64,000 bases of DNA from Fasciola hepatica (GCA_948099385.1 CANUEZ040000167.1:268001-332000), one strand, 5' to 3'. Counted from the stretch's first letter, positions 1 through 11,243 are shown. Program-made: numbers and translations. The notes: generated from the sequence alone by a model not told the origin.

Positions 1-47
1 TAACGGAGTTAAAACAATAGAAATATGGCTCCCAAAATGTGAGGCAT

Positions 48-299
48 TCAGACGAATAATGGCCAATCAATTTGACAAACGTAGATGTAACTACGAGGAA
101 TGAGTTGAGAACAAGACTGCTCGTGTAATTGTAATAGATCCAGTACAGAGTCCACTTCGTGTGACGTTTTCGAGCTGGACGAAACTGTTATGGGTTGCAG
201 TTTGGTTAATTCGTTTTGAAAATGATCTGCTATATCAAATGAGTAAGAAGCCTCGAATAGAATTACCAGTGGAACGGAAAACCATTGGAGGAAACTCAT
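48..299 (-). CDS. Unidentified ORF repeated in the array (S-ORF)
   Basis: This is an 83-residue open frame whose first 20 residues are hydrophobic and could pass for a signal peptide. The rest is Ser-rich and ends near a Cys-containing segment (SCSQLIPRSYIYV). Copies lie at about 12769-13017 (initiator ATG lost), 32809-33099 and, inverted, 38466-38717. The frame stays open in all four, but the copies are young, so conservation is weak evidence. I do not recognise a family. It could be an exon of the FN3-like gene on the same strand: a possible phase-1 acceptor lies after the hydrophobic part, but no good phase-1 donor was found. It could also be transposon-derived. Confidence 0.3.
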   Translation of the reverse strand: MSFLQWFSVPLVILFEASYSFDIADHFQNELTKLQPITVSSSSKTSHEVDSVLDLLQLHEQSCSQLIPRSYIYVCQIDWPLFV

Positions 300-439
300 A
301 AAACCGAATACATTATCATGGGTAAAATTCAGAGGATTGAATATTCAGATGATCGAAATCGACTTGAATCAAATACCTCTAACCTATTGAAATTCTAGTG
401 TTCAAAGGTAGGCCGTTTGTGGAAATTACGTTCCATACT

Positions 440-1180
440 GATCGATGAGGTGGTGTGCGTCGGCACACACCTGGATTACTCTGACCACGAGTCGAGCTTC
501 AGACAACCCACAATCTTGCCAAAGTTGTATCCGATTTACTGAATTGATCATCAGTCATTGTCACGTAATGGAACGATATTGTGGGTGCTCGCAATTACTG
601 GCCACTATTCGACGAACATACTGTATTGTCCAAGGTGGTGAATTGGTCAAAAGTCTAAACGATTCCTGCATTAACTGTCATAGGAGGAGCTCAATGCACA
701 TTGTTCAACAGATGACACCATTACCATCAATGAGAGTTGATACTGGATGGCATCCCTTCCACAAATTATGTGTTGGCTGATTCGGTGCGTTCAATTTTGG
801 ACGAAGGTGTGTTTTAGAGAAACAATATGGATAAGTCTTGTGTGCCTAGATGGGAGCAGAACATATTATGGGAATAGCTCACACCCTCACCAGTGATTAA
901 TTCAACTCAGCTGTGACGCGATCTATAGCCATGTGATATTTCCCACGAGATATCTACAGTGCTGACAGAATCACTTAGAATGGTAGTAATATATTTGATC
1001 ATTTCGGATTGATCTGTGCCAACAATGCTGTCTGGAAATGTGGTATATTATAGGACGTGTCATTTTACCGTTCTCTGTGAGCCTCTCTTGTAAACACCCT
1101 AAATAATAATTCTGCAAATTATGACATTAAATCTGCTATCACGGGGTAACCATCCAAACTCTGAACGAGATATTTCAACA
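440..1180 (+). pseudogene. BEL/Pao integrase remnant
   Basis: The open part (445-780) reads as the zinc-binding and core entry of a BEL/Pao integrase. It shows an HCHVMERYCG-type start, then LLATIRRTYCIVQGG, then a CINCHR pair, then WHPFHKL. This is the order histidine pair, 'ATIR.+YWI..G' segment, Cys-x2-Cys and 'GWHPF...GVDYFGP' expected of the family. Further downstream, across stops and frameshifts, come pieces resembling VLEKQYG, AHTLTSD and YFPRDIYS, which match the catalytic core layout ('GFPREIYSDNGTNF'). It is clearly dead. No BEL gag or RT is attached here. Confidence 0.75.
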
Positions 1181-1239
1181 TGGTGGTTCCCCAGCATCGA
1201 TAATATTCTTTGAATCAAAAATAACACATACGCATGTCA

Positions 1240-1758
1240 CTGAAATGTCACCCAAAATGAATGATATTGTAGCTGTAAATGCTCGGGCAGGAGAACGACG
1301 AAAAAATCAAAGTGAACGGACGAACCAACCGAGGGCCACAGACAAAAGAACAGGAAGCGAATATGTCAGAGGCTTTCCGAAACAGACAAAATAAGACAAA
1401 CGGACTAGCATAGTGAAAGCAGCGGGATCTTCAGCAGCCAGCAAGATAGCCCAGATGAGGGGCTGACGATCAAATCGTCAACCGGTACAACTGGACCAGC
1501 CGATCAGAAATGATGCAAAAGAGAAGTAAGCTATCGGCCACGGAAAACTGGCCAGAACGCAGACAAAATATTCAAGCAGCCACAGGAGCGCTGTTCGTGC
1601 CCCGAGGTCTAGAAACGGAACTACATAAACGATTGCATGTGTTTCCTTGACTTGACTTGTTTGGCTGTTGATAAACAAGTGTCTTAGCCCGTTTCGAAGT
1701 CATGGTTACAATGCGATGCATGTTGTTTAACCAACCTAACCACAAATTGCAAAACAAA
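1240..1758. other. Unassigned segment between integrase remnant and palindrome
   Basis: About 500 bases present in units 1, 2 and 4 on the left side of the palindrome but missing from its right side, where the integrase remnant abuts the palindrome directly. Short overlapping minus-strand frames exist (for example 1478-1678, hydrophobic). I see no domain, splice pattern or motif that would make them genes. Confidence 0.4.
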
Positions 1759-2091
1759 ATGCCTGCAGATCGTCCGGATTCCTGATTACGGAATCTCACG
1801 TTCTTCAGGTTACTGCACCCAAACTCCTTTCCCAAATCGAAGTCGTGCACGTCATGTTTGACTCCTATGGAACTGAAACTAGCTTTATGGAAGTCGTAAC
1901 TATTTCTCCTACAGTATCAACCTTGGGAAAATTTATTTTACATTTCTCGAATTCGTCGAAACACTTTCAGCTATTTTGAACAGAGTGATCTTTCGCTCAA
2001 CCCTCCCCATTGTTCTGAGTATATATTTATCTAATCTCACTCACATTCTCCAATCATAAGTGAGCTCCACACATTATTCGATTAGACGGAG

Positions 2092-2330
2092 TTGAATATG
2101 TCAAGTACTTCGAAGTGACAATAAACACTGATTTTCACATCTTGTCAATTGTGTGCGCGAATTGCACTGAATTATATTGGAAATTCGATAGCTCAAGCAA
2201 TTCTGCATCACAATTATCAACACACACACACACTATCTCTCGTGACACCGATAGTACTGTATCCATGTGGACACGAAATTGTCCTTTTTCGGTACCGCGA
2301 TTACCATATTTCTCGTTCTCTCTTCAACTG
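2092..2330 (+). pseudogene. FN3-like exon remnant in left palindrome arm
   Basis: After an AG at 2090-2091 the frame opens in phase 1 with VEYVKYFEVTINTD, then LSIVCANCTELYWKF, then a Ser/Asn-rich stretch. After a frame change at a CA microsatellite it continues with YPCGHEIVLFRYRD. The order (beta-strand, Cys-containing strand, C-G-x-E/Y strand) resembles exon C of the minus-strand gene, whose F-strand is CGTYEISIRK. In unit 4 (34817-35070) the same sequence is one uninterrupted frame. No convincing phase-1 donor was found, so I call it a remnant. The FN3 relationship is my inference from pattern only. Confidence 0.4.
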
Positions 2331-4270
2331 TCTTAATTTGAATGCCTTCAAAATGTGCCACATTTAGCCAGTTGTGAAGTACCGAAAACAATCTCGTTCT
2401 CTATCGAGTATTCTCATGCTTAAGTTGGGTATTTCCAATTAATTCTCCGTTAAATCAACATCCAATTTTTCCTTTGTTTCTCAACCAATTTTACAAAATC
2501 TACTCAATTTGTTCCGCGTAATAGTTGCATGTTATCAATGGAGGATTCGAAGTATTCATATGGTCAATCATATATCTTCCAAACCGAAATTTTCTAACTG
2601 AGCAAGAGGATATGTGATTCGCACGAGAACATTTGTGAAAACCTCGTGGCTTCACGTGGAGTTCCACATGACTCACTTTAATTACCAACGACCTAACTTC
2701 AAGTTAAATGGATATGGTTACGTTAATCTTGTCATGATTCCGTATTTGGAGTCCTCTACCCGGAGATCAACAATAGGCCGTTCTAAAATCATCACATCCA
2801 TCAAGCAACTTTAAACGACCGAAGACATCCCCAAAAATGGCGAGCCACACTCCAAATGTAGCACCGTTCCTGTTCTTCACCGGGCATCGTTCACCCCACA
2901 ACCACACTTGCATTGGCGAGCAAATCAATGCAATCCATACTGAACTACTCCACACGTCTTCTAATGATACTCACTCGCACTCTGGTTACATGTCAACCGG
3001 GTTCAGCCGGCTATCTCTAGACTATTCTACCCGTCCGTGTGCTGCTGTCAACGCGCAGCAGAATGCATGCATACGGCGTCACTGCATTTGTGGTGTTTCC
3101 CGACATTGCGATGCAATCACCGAGGTTTGCCAAACGTCGCACATGATACTTGAACAAACCAATGAAGTTCCACTGGGCTTGACCTTTTACTAATTTGGCA
3201 TCACCATCATTCGACGCGATTCTGTCCCTGTTGATTCATCGTGGGTGTTGTAGATGGCCAACCACTGTGTGGCGTGGTAATACAAGCCCGCGATAGCCCA
3301 AAGATCATTATTGGGTTTTATTCCGCCTTACTGCAAGGGAGGAGAATGCGAAATTGCAACATCTCGGTGTGTGTTTGTGTGTGTGTAATTAAGCACGCAC
3401 ACGCTGACTACAACACACGGACGGGTGAGATATTCTAGGGATAGCCGACTGAAGCAGGATAACGTGACAAGCCTTAAGTGAAAGCTTGGTGACTGAGTAA
3501 GAACGTCTTGGGTGTAATAGGACGAGAAGAATAATGAGTTACGCTATACGATCCCGGGAATGAACCATTGCGTTCAACTGTCAACTGACAGTATTTTAAC
3601 TACATGTCATAGACCCGTAAAGCTATATGAGAGTTTATCACATCAATCCTAATTTGTCGTCTGGTCCGTATCGATTTGCTGCACTGCATGATTAGTGCAA
3701 GCAGGGTTGTCGTGTGAACGAAGCACGGTGAAGAGAGGACCGGTGCGAAAATCGGGGGTGTGACTCACTAACATTGAAGTCATGTTGGATTATTTGCCAT
3801 CACTTTGTGGATTGGTGGTTTGAGAACTGATTGGTATGAGTCTTAGGGTAAAGGAATTCAAACACAGCATCATGACAAAATTAACGTAACCATATCCATT
3901 TAACTTGAAGTTAGGCCGTTGGTAATTAAAGTGAACCATGTGGAACTCCACGTGAAGCCACGAGGTTTTCACAAATGTTCTCGTGCGAATCACATATCCT
4001 CTTGCTCAGTTAGAAAAATTCGGTTTGGAAGATATATGATTGACCATATGAATACTTCGAATCCTCCATTGATAACATGCAACTATTACGCGGAACAAAT
4101 TGAGTAGATTTTGTAAAATTGGTTGAGAAACAAAGGAAAAATTGGATGTTGATTTAACGGAGAATTAATTGGAAATACCCAACTTAAGCATGAGAATACT
4201 CGATAGAGAACGAGATTGTTTTCGGTACTTCACAACTGGCTAAATGTGGCACATTTTGAAGGCATTCAAA

Positions 4271-4515
4271 TTAAGACAGTTGAAGAGAGAACGAGAAATA
4301 TGGTAATCGCGGTACCGAAAAAGGACAATTTCGTGTCCACATGGATACAGTACTATCGGTGTCACGAGAGATAGTGTGTGTGTGTGTTGATAATTGTGAT
4401 GCAGAATTGCTTGAGCTATCGAATTTCCAATATAATTCAGTGCAATTCGCGCACACAATTGACAAGATGTGAAAATCAGTGTTTATTGTCACTTCGAAGT
4501 ACTTGACATATTCAA
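4271..4515 (-). pseudogene. FN3-like exon remnant in right palindrome arm
   Basis: Mirror copy of the frame at 2092-2330, on the opposite strand, with the same AG boundary at 4516-4517 and the same CA-repeat frame change. It exists because the arm is duplicated in inverted form, so it gives no independent evidence of function. Confidence 0.4.
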
Positions 4516-4879
4516 CTCCGTCTAATCGAATAATGTGTGGAGCTCACTTATGATTGGAGAATGTGAGTGAGATTAGATAAATATATACTCAGAACAATGG
4601 GGAGGGTTGAGCGAAAGATCACTCTGTTCAAAATAGCTGAAAGTGTTTCGACGAATTCGAGAAATGTAAAATAAATTTTCCCAAGGTTGATACTGTAGGA
4701 GAAATAGTTACGACTTCCATAAAGCTAGTTTCAGTTCCATAGGAGTCAAACATGACGTGCACGACTTCGATTTGGGAAAGGAGTTTGGGTGCAGTAACCT
4801 GAAGAACGTGAGATTCCGTAATCAGGAATCCGGACGATCTGCAGGCATTCTATTTGGTTGACTTTTTACGGGCCGGCAT

Positions 4880-5135
4880 TAATGTTGTTTTCTTGATTCA
4901 TATCAAGTTATCGATGGTCGGGCACTTCAATGTTGAAGTACCTCGGTCGGAGTTTGGAAGGCTATCTCGGTAGAGCAGGTGCAATATCTCAATGTTCAGA
5001 ATTAATAATTAGAGTGTTTACAAGAGGGGTTCACAGAGAACGGTTAAAGGTCAAGGCCCTTAAGATACCACATTTCCAGCCTACGTACTTGGCACAGTTC
5101 AATCCAAAATGATCAAATATATTACAACCATTCTA
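4880..5135 (-). pseudogene. Reversed BEL/Pao integrase fragment
   Basis: This stretch is the reverse complement of roughly 985-1245 (shared landmarks: a tgatcatttyggattg block, tggaaatgtggtat, ccgttctctgtga, cttgtaaacac), at visibly lower identity than the palindrome arms. It shows that the inverted duplication once included part of the flanking integrase and lost the approximately 500-base segment between integrase and arm. Confidence 0.6.
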
Positions 5136-5289
5136 CATCATTCATAATCTCAATGCTATTTAGATGATGGAAATTCCTACGTACGATATTTAGAATCATG
5201 GAACCGAAGAGGAAATACCAATTGAAATTAGAGGTTAGAAGATTAGGACGACAAAAGCAGTGTTCCGTTCAGCAGTGGGAGAAAGTGGA

Positions 5290-5690
5290 ACAAAATTAAT
5301 CGTGGATCATGTTTGGAGTTGGCAATGAATGCGTCAGTAGGCTTCTGTGTCCAATTTATGAAAATATAGTAGCAATTATATTCAAAAGCAGCATAAACCC
5401 CACGACGGTATGAAAATCTTGGCACACAATTTTTCCCTTTGGAACACGTTCGTGGCAGAAAACGTGGTACAAAATGGTATCATTGACTGTTTGATCGTAG
5501 TATACTCCATCCAATTCAACTTTATTCAAGGTGGTAAAGTAGTTTCGGCTTCTGACAATCGTGACAGTGGTGAAAAGTTGGATTCTGTAGTAGAAACTGA
5601 AATGCGACCGATATGGATTGTAAACGTTCATAAGTTAGCGACGTCGAATCATAATTGAAGGCAATCGTTACCTGTGGACTATGGTCACCC
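5290..5690. other. Unassigned segment with opposed short ORFs
   Basis: A minus-strand frame of 91 residues (5356-5631) and a plus-strand frame (5410-5658) overlap. The 3' portion, from about 5520, is present in units 2 and 3 as the point where their deletions re-enter the unit. Part of it recurs at 39590-39650. I recognise no domain in either frame. Confidence 0.3.
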
Positions 5691-6400
5691 TCTCCGTGAC
5701 GTTGCTGCCCGGATAACCATTCTTACACAGCTGCGAACGAAGCAATAATTTCTAGTTGACTGAATCGTCGAAACTGAAGCGGCTAACCCAAGGGACTGAG
5801 TTATGTAGTAAGAGGCCCTTTGCATTACTGAGTGAAATGTAGGAGCCGCCACAAAAACACTGAAAGAGAAGGATCCTTGACGAATTGTGTATACAGCGAT
5901 TACCATCTAATATTCTAGCACTACTCGAAGTTCCTAGTAATCTCAACTTCGAAGAAGCGGCAAAATCTAGCTTACGGTATTATGGGATGGTACCATGCAC
6001 AAATTGCTACCGAAACAAACTCGATTAGTCCACTGATCACCACTCACACCGTGAGAGCTCACTCCGAAGACACCCAGATAGCTGCTTTCGAGTGGGCTTT
6101 CAGACATTCCTCCACTCTTAGCTGTTCTCACTGTGATGACCAGAAACTTCATCACAAATCTGACCGACCTGAAAGCCTCAGAAGTCCCTCCGCTGATCAA
6201 CATGTTGTCCAGCTCAACCAGCGTACTGTAGATGTCACAAACGGTTTGGAGAGAATACCCGACACTGCGAAGTCGGGTGCAACTTCCCAAGTGCCAATCA
6301 GAGAAACTAATATTCTGACACAGTCTGATGACTAACGCGGTCGACATCTATAATACCAGTCGTCTGTTGCATGTCCGATATGTAGTTTCTAATAAACAAT

Positions 6401-6622
6401 TCATTGTAAGTACGCACCAGCCAGATCAATTTTTGAGTAAAACTTGCTACCGGGCATGCATTTCATGAAGTCCTCAGGTTCCACCATAGTTGCCGTGCAT
6501 TTCCGTAAAGGGGGACTCACAGTCAATTGGTAATCACCACAAATCCGGGGTGTCTGTACGTCGCTCTTCATTGTCACCACATTCGGGGTCGTCCAAGCGG
6601 ATGAAGTCACACACGCGATCAC
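6401..6622 (-). pseudogene. G1 reverse transcriptase fragment
   Basis: Shows the N-terminal RT blocks of a Gypsy polymerase: a WTTPNVVTMKSD segment (counterpart of 'W.SPIVVV+K.D'), RICGDYQLTVSP (block with the 'R.C.DYR.LN' motif), then a SKFYSKIDLAGAYLQ segment containing the first catalytic Asp (FSKIDL.AYHQ motif). The frame ends immediately after this block, so the second and third catalytic Asp positions are missing from the open frame. Copies at 15992, 25201 and 40388 end at the same place, so the break predates the array. Confidence 0.85.
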
Positions 6623-6788
6623 ACCGTCTTGATGCCTTTGGGTAAGAATGCATGCTGGTTCTCATTATTCACATCATTTCGTATGCTACACCATTACTCG
6701 AAACGTCTAATCCAGTCTTCAATTTCAGATGCACTAACGAGCAGGTTCAGCTGTTCAATACTGGTCAGCTGCATGAAGCGACACCACT

Positions 6789-7090
6789 TGTAATAGTCGT
6801 GTTGATCTGAGTTGAGAGTCCGTAATGAAATTGACCCCCACCTAGAACTACGCGAACGGAGGTAGCTAGAAGACCAAAGTCGCGAAATAAAACGGTAATT
6901 GTATTGCAGAGTGGGTTCGTATAAACATGTTTAATTAGAGAATATAATTGGTAGACTCACAGATGACCAATCACAGGGAGCTTTTTTCGGAATTGTCAAC
7001 AGAGATCCCGATTGATTGAAGCTCATCCATGTACGTGATAATGAAGCTGTAGCTGGCCGTATCACGTGCGACAGCTGCTAAATTACCACA
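6789..7090 (-). repeat. G1 long terminal repeat (302 bp)
   Basis: On the minus strand it starts TGTGG and ends ATTACA, so it has the TG...CA ends expected of an LTR. It lies 14 bases before the gag ATG, at the right place for a 5' LTR. It contains a light TATA-like tract near ctaattaaacatg. Copies of the same 302-bp length lie at 17569-17870 and 41963-42264. Related plus-strand copies lie at 23377-23672 and 32102-32396. Confidence 0.7.
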
Positions 7091-7199
7091 CCTATGCACG
7101 ACTTCTTTTAGCATAGCCGGTCATACTACGCCAGTCTGGACCCCTTCCCGTGGCGATCACTAGCGTCACTCACCTTAGAATCACTGAAGAATCCCCAAC

Positions 7200-8755
7200 T
7201 CTTAGCCAACCACGTCACATGACACGACACCATCTCCGTGTAGCACACGATGAATTGGTACACATGCTGTAATGAGGCATAATGCGCCCATCCAGTAGAA
7301 CTTGGGCCTCACCCCTTCACATGGTTCCTAAACCTAATCACGAATGGCGTCCTTGCGGCGACTATATGTAACCATCAACCAAACTAATATCCCACATAGA
7401 TACCCCATTACACATATTCAAGACCTAATTTTTTCACCATACAGTTGTTCGGTTTTCAGTCGCATCGACCTCGTTAGAGCCTACAACCCAGTCCCGGTAT
7501 TTGAAGCTGATATCTCTAAAACCGCTTTCACAACTGCATTCCAAATATTTGAGTTTTGCACATCCCGTTTAGGCTCGGCAACGCTGTCCAAACGTTCCAA
7601 TGGTTTATTCACGGAGCAACTCGTGTGCTCAGACGGTAATTTAGTTGTAAGTTCTTCTAAGAAAGAGCATATTCACAAATGCATACTCCTTTCCAGTGCC
7701 TGAATCAATATGACGTGAGCATAAACCCTGCCACCACAGAACTACTGACAATTTATTTGGGTATCCGACTATGCTTGGCAGTTCACTACTGATATTGGAC
7801 ACATCTTTCGGGCACACAATCTCGTAGAAGCCACACTCTCACGCAACCACAGTGTCGACGATCCACTACTCACGGACATTGGTCTAGAAGCAATCGACGC
7901 AGCCTGAACAACAACTGCCTGCATCTAGTGCAAGTGATCATTCCAACTTCGGACATAACTATTAGTTGCGATGTTTCACAGGGCCGACCCCAACCACTAG
8001 TTCTTGTCAGTTTTCGCTGACGAGTTTTATCGGTCTCTGCTACTGATCGCACCCTAATGTAATCGTCTCAGTGAAACTAGTCACCGAGCTATTCGTTTGG
8101 CTTTGAGCTGAACGTTACGTTCATCTTTGAGCCCGTGCTTTTCTCTAATGCCGACGCGTTAAAGTACATCACCTTACTAGATCTTCAGTGGGTACATTGT
8201 CAGAGCCAGACGCACGTTTCCATCATGTGCGTGTTACGCCAGTTGAATTGGTTTATGGTTGCACATTACGACTTCCAGATGAGTTGGTTTCTGCATTACC
8301 ACCTGTGAGTTTTACTAACGGGGATTATGGAAAAATGTGTCACACCAAGTGCTAGTGCCGAGACCCTCAGTGCCAGGAGGACAATCCCTCAGAAGCTAAA
8401 TACCTACCACTCTAGTGACCACCAAACATGTGTTTATTCGAGTGGACGCAAAGCGATCAACACTACAACAGGCTTACTTAGGCCCATTCAGTGTTGTCCA
8501 TCGAACAAACAAGGAATATTTGGTAGACGTCGAATGCCGGAAAGAGACCATCAATATAGACCACCTCAAACCGCACGTCTTCAAGGTAGAACCCAACCCA
8601 GACAACCCACCCAATGCTACTACCTCATCACAATCTTCGGTTATTTGTTCTGAGTGGACACTTGGTACTTGCACTAACGACTCTCCATTACCGGTTGCAA
8701 AACGGAACTCCACGAAAGATACAACTGCACCCGTCAATAATCGAATTTGACGCAG
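7200..8755 (+). mobile_element. CsRn1-like Gypsy element G2 (RT-RNase H-integrase remnant)
   Basis: The RT entry reads TWASPLHMVPKPNHEWRPCGDY, followed by YPITHIQD and FSRIDLVRAY, the pattern of CsRn1-type polymerases. The place of the Y-x-D-D box is CSDGNLVVSSSK, so the catalytic Asp pair is lost. RNase H is cut short here near 7740, where the sequence jumps to TDIGHIFRAHNLVEATLSR. The integrase C-terminal part keeps VELVYGCTLRLPDELV and, at 8415-8600, HVFIRVDAKR and LGPFSVVH (a GPF/Y-type module). Stops and frameshifts separate these blocks. No gag or protease of this element is present. Confidence 0.85.
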
Positions 8756-9600
8756 CCGTGAGTTGCGATAGCCAACCAGGTTTTCAGTTGAATATCGTCC
8801 GCGCCCCTAGGCACAAATTTCGTATGTTCCCTGCCTTTCAGATCGTCTTGTAGGATAGAACCACATGATCGTCCAGAATCTGACATGACTCAAACACAGC
8901 GCTCATGAGATAGTGGCTGGATTTACTTGACGCCGGAAGCTGGCTCGTTTACAAGGGCAGTTCAGACACCAGGTAAACGGTGTTATGGGGTGGGCCGATA
9001 ATGACGAACCAAACAATACTATCATCACTTCAAAGTTTCAAGCAGGATCTACTCATGTCCGATTCACTGTTGAGAGTGAGGCGATTTCGCAATCGAAGCA
9101 TTTCGACCATTGTGAGTTACGCAGGATGACTTGAACTTGTTTCGTTGTTGTGTCCGATCGTGGCTACAGGCATGGAAAATGTATCTCGCCACCGAAACCA
9201 ACGTACCCATCACGGATAGAAGCCCAACTACGTCGGCCTTTTAGCTGGAGGCCCTGTAGTGCTACTGATGTGACACACAATTGTAAAGACTAACAAATTT
9301 GTTTATCTAAACGATTACCAAATTCGGTGGCGCTACTTGCTCCCTCTGTGTACAATGTCAGTACGTCTTTGTCTTCCTCCAATACACACGTAGCACTGCT
9401 TGGACGTTTCGACTTTGACATCTCTTTGTGTTGTCGAGTATATTCGTCATCACGTCACGAACAGAGGACTAGGGTCTATAGAATCTATACGGGAGCTATT
9501 CCTGACTTGACTCAAGAGAAACCTAAAATAATGGCCTCAAGAATAAGTGGTCATTGGGAATCGTCGTAGAATATCAACCCTCAAATGAGGTCTCATAAAA
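8756..9600 (+). repeat. Region after G2 integrase, probable LTR remains
   Basis: Follows the integrase module in every unit. A sequence starting tgtagtgctactgatg near 9255 is a plausible LTR start: in unit 4 it occurs twice, near 44699 and 44890. A short plus-strand frame (9327-9569) falls inside and is probably not a gene. Exact LTR ends could not be fixed. Confidence 0.4.
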
Positions 9601-9630
9601 GTATGATCAGGTATGGTGGTTGGGTAGTAC

Positions 9631-9840
9631 ATGAATTATCAATGTGCATGTCGAGTAGATAAATCTGTGAGGAAATTGATGGTTGATATAATCGGAGTCT
9701 GCAACGATGACCATGTGTACATCACAGCAGAATGCGAAGCAGCACAAATACAACTTAGTGTGCAAAACGAATACTGCCGAATCGAAACCACGAACATATT
9801 AGTGAAATGTATATTCCAACTGAATAACATTAAATTTTGA
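9631..9840 (+). other. FN3-like open frame, plus strand
   Basis: The frame contains MVDIIGVCNDDHVYITAEC, AAQIQLSV and three further Cys or hydrophobic blocks. Its spacing resembles the first half of exon C (V-I-L...H-I-N-A-S-W). A possible phase-1 AG lies just before the VCNDD part. In units 2 and 3 an in-frame stop interrupts the beginning; in unit 4 a deletion extends the frame to 85 residues. I treat it as a possible ancient FN3-like exon on the opposite strand. Function unknown. Confidence 0.3.
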
Positions 9841-10019
9841 TAAATTCGCACGACGGTACAAACCATTGAGGGACGTGCCCATTTTCATTTCGAAGATCAC
9901 AAACATATTAGTAGAATGAGATCCAATAAATTCTCACATGTCATTCTTGATACACGGACTTCAATAAAACATCGATTTGATTAGAATGAAAAGTAAATTC
10001 AATGCAATGATTCACTCAC

Positions 10020-10145
10020 CTCCTCGATTCACACCATCATCAACCGAGTCCACGGGTTTCGTTGCTTGTTCACATTTGTTCACCAATTGTTTCGTTACTT
10101 TGATCACACTGTCACCTGTGGGGTCAAATTCATCGTTTTCGGCAA
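10020..10145 (-). CDS. Exon D, unit 1 (hydrophilic, phase 1-1)
   Basis: A 126-base exon (42 codons) on the minus strand. The donor is excellent: the exon ends CGAGGAG and the intron starts GTGAGT. The acceptor I favour is tctggtcag directly before TTGCCGAAAAC; the frame is open for another 65 bases upstream to a stop near 10212, so the 5' edge could differ. Both ends are then phase 1. The peptide is charged and hydrophilic (NDEFDPTGDSVIKVTK, then KCEQATKPVDSVDDG), which suits a linker between extracellular domains. It lies about 560 bases downstream of exon C in all four units. The function is not known; joining to C is inferred from phase and position. Confidence 0.5.
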
Positions 10146-10449
10146 CTGACCAGAGCAATATAGCATTTGAACATAGATAAACCTCATCCACATTCAGACG
10201 ACATTCACAGTTTGTTCAAATTTAACCGTAATCCGAGAATGGAGACCATATTCGTTTCGATTCACAGGTAGCACAATTGGGTGGGACTGATTAAAATCAC
10301 ATCGGATGAACTGCAAACTCTTAGTCACCTCAAAACTACGGATATAAACATCGACTCATTGTTCGAACCAATCGCTCAAACGACAACACATTATGTACCA
10401 ATTTGAATACTAATAAAATCAATTTTGTAAAGACCAGTTGAATTAGAAT

Positions 10450-10505
10450 TTCTACTCACTCATTGACTCGCACTCACTCAATCACTCGTTCAGTCACTCA
10501 GATTC
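10450..10505. repeat. (CTCA)n-like simple repeat
   Basis: Degenerate tract of ctcactcattgactcgcactcactcaatcactcg, kept in all four units between exons D and C. Confidence 0.7.
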
Positions 10506-10704
10506 TCACAAGTGCATCGTGTAATTTGGAGGAGCACAACAATTAACGAACATAGAATACTGACTTCATTATTGATAGGATAATCAAAACAATCTCCCCA
10601 ATCACTTCCAGTTTTATCGTATATCCACCAATGGAATAATCATCATCCACAATATTGGCAAGTTATTCATTCGAATAGATAATATAATATGCATCTACAC
10701 ATAC

Positions 10705-10917
10705 CGTTGATCTTGTTCTTTCGAATAGATATTTCATATGTACCACATTGTCGTGCTTCAAACACGCGTGAATCGTTTGGCTTGGATATTGGGAACCGTT
10801 CGAGATCTGTATTTGACGGGCGCTGCAAATACACGAAATATTGATTGGCATTTTCTAGATTTGGAATTTTCCAACTTGCGTTGATATGCGATCCGTTGTG
10901 GTTTGCCTCCAATATGA
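10705..10917 (-). CDS. Exon C, unit 1: fibronectin type III-like domain
   Basis: A 213-base exon (71 codons) on the minus strand, bounded by ggaacacag on the acceptor side and by GTATGT as donor, phase 1 at both ends. The peptide starts V-I-L-E-A-N-H and carries the FN3 signature in order: HINASWKIP (B-strand Trp with Pro three on), NQYFVYLQR (C-strand Tyr), then ARQCGTYEISIRK (F-strand Tyr preceded by Cys-Gly). Length is slightly below the usual FN3 domain of about 90 residues. FN3 domains act in cell-surface or secreted proteins. The specific protein is not identified. This copy differs from others by Arg at the codon before V-F-E-A (His in the other three). Confidence 0.7.
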
Positions 10918-10962
10918 CTGTGTTCCGAATGTCGTTGTTGGTAATTTGTTTGATTCGTTGAT

Positions 10963-11032
10963 CGGTTGGATGTTTGTTTGTTTATTTTTTTTTTTTTGGT
11001 TGGTTGGTTGGTTGGTTGGTTGGTTGGTTGAT
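10963..11032. repeat. (TTTG)n/(TTGG)n microsatellite upstream of exon C
   Basis: On the minus strand this is a CCAA/CAAA tract starting about 45 bases before the exon C acceptor, in the intron. It is followed by a poly-T run. Length and composition differ strongly between units: long here and at 30318-30425 and 46640-46735, almost lost at 22450-22540. Confidence 0.85.
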
Positions 11033-11243
11033 TTGAAATGGGATAAGTTGGTTTGAGGACGATTGAATTGGGATGGGGTGGGTTGGGTTGCGTTTGGTAG
11101 AATAGAGTGAAGTTGCGTTGATTGGGATAAAACAGAGTGTATTTGATCCTGTTTAAAATACACCGGTCATGATACGAAACAGAACATAACATGAGATACA
11201 ATATTCAGGTAGAGCTGATCGAGATGCTCATATTCCGTCGTAT

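Larger units (their letters stand above)
1759..4849. repeat. Long palindrome (inverted repeat) in unit 1
   Basis: Outer arms 1759-2760 and 3846-4849 are near-identical reverse complements; for example the PstI-containing gcctgcagatcg near 1761 mirrors the cgatctgcaggc ending near 4847. The spacer is itself a diverged palindrome. The segment around 3015-3055 (ctatc, ctaga, acccgtccgtgtg) is mirrored around 3410-3450, and the 2865-2910 stretch by 3700-3745. The centre is close to 3304. So two head-to-head copies of an approximately 1.5-kb sequence are present, homogenised outside and diverged inside. The mirror continues outward on the right into a reversed BEL integrase fragment. Confidence 0.85.
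5690..7090 (-). mobile_element. Gypsy element G1, internally deleted copy
   Basis: Read on the minus strand: LTR (7090-6789), start of gag (ATG at 6774), then a jump near 6640 straight into reverse transcriptase (6635-6401), then a decayed region to about 5690 in which RT-like pieces (ELDNMLISGG, resembling 'YLDD+LI+G') appear among stops. Compared with units 2 and 4, about 0.8-1.0 kb holding most of gag and the whole protease has been removed. Only one LTR is visible. Confidence 0.8.

Noticed and set aside
445..780. A 111-residue Cys-rich plus-strand frame as a host gene
   Set aside because: Its His and Cys spacing and flanking blocks identify it as BEL/Pao integrase.
5967..6347. Long opposed open frames (minus 126 residues, plus 117 residues) repeated in all units
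   Set aside because: They lie in decayed RT sequence of G1; RT-like pieces are visible in the minus frame. The plus frame is an antisense shadow.
10450..10505. CTCA-type repeat as a possible CRISPR or regulatory array
   Set aside because: Short, degenerate tandem repeat without spacers, in a eukaryotic intron-like region.
10758..11201. Asn/Pro/Thr-Gln-rich low-complexity proteins on the minus strand (also 30114-30595, 46444-46905)
   Set aside because: They are readings of the TTTG/TTGG microsatellite and overlap exon C in a different frame.
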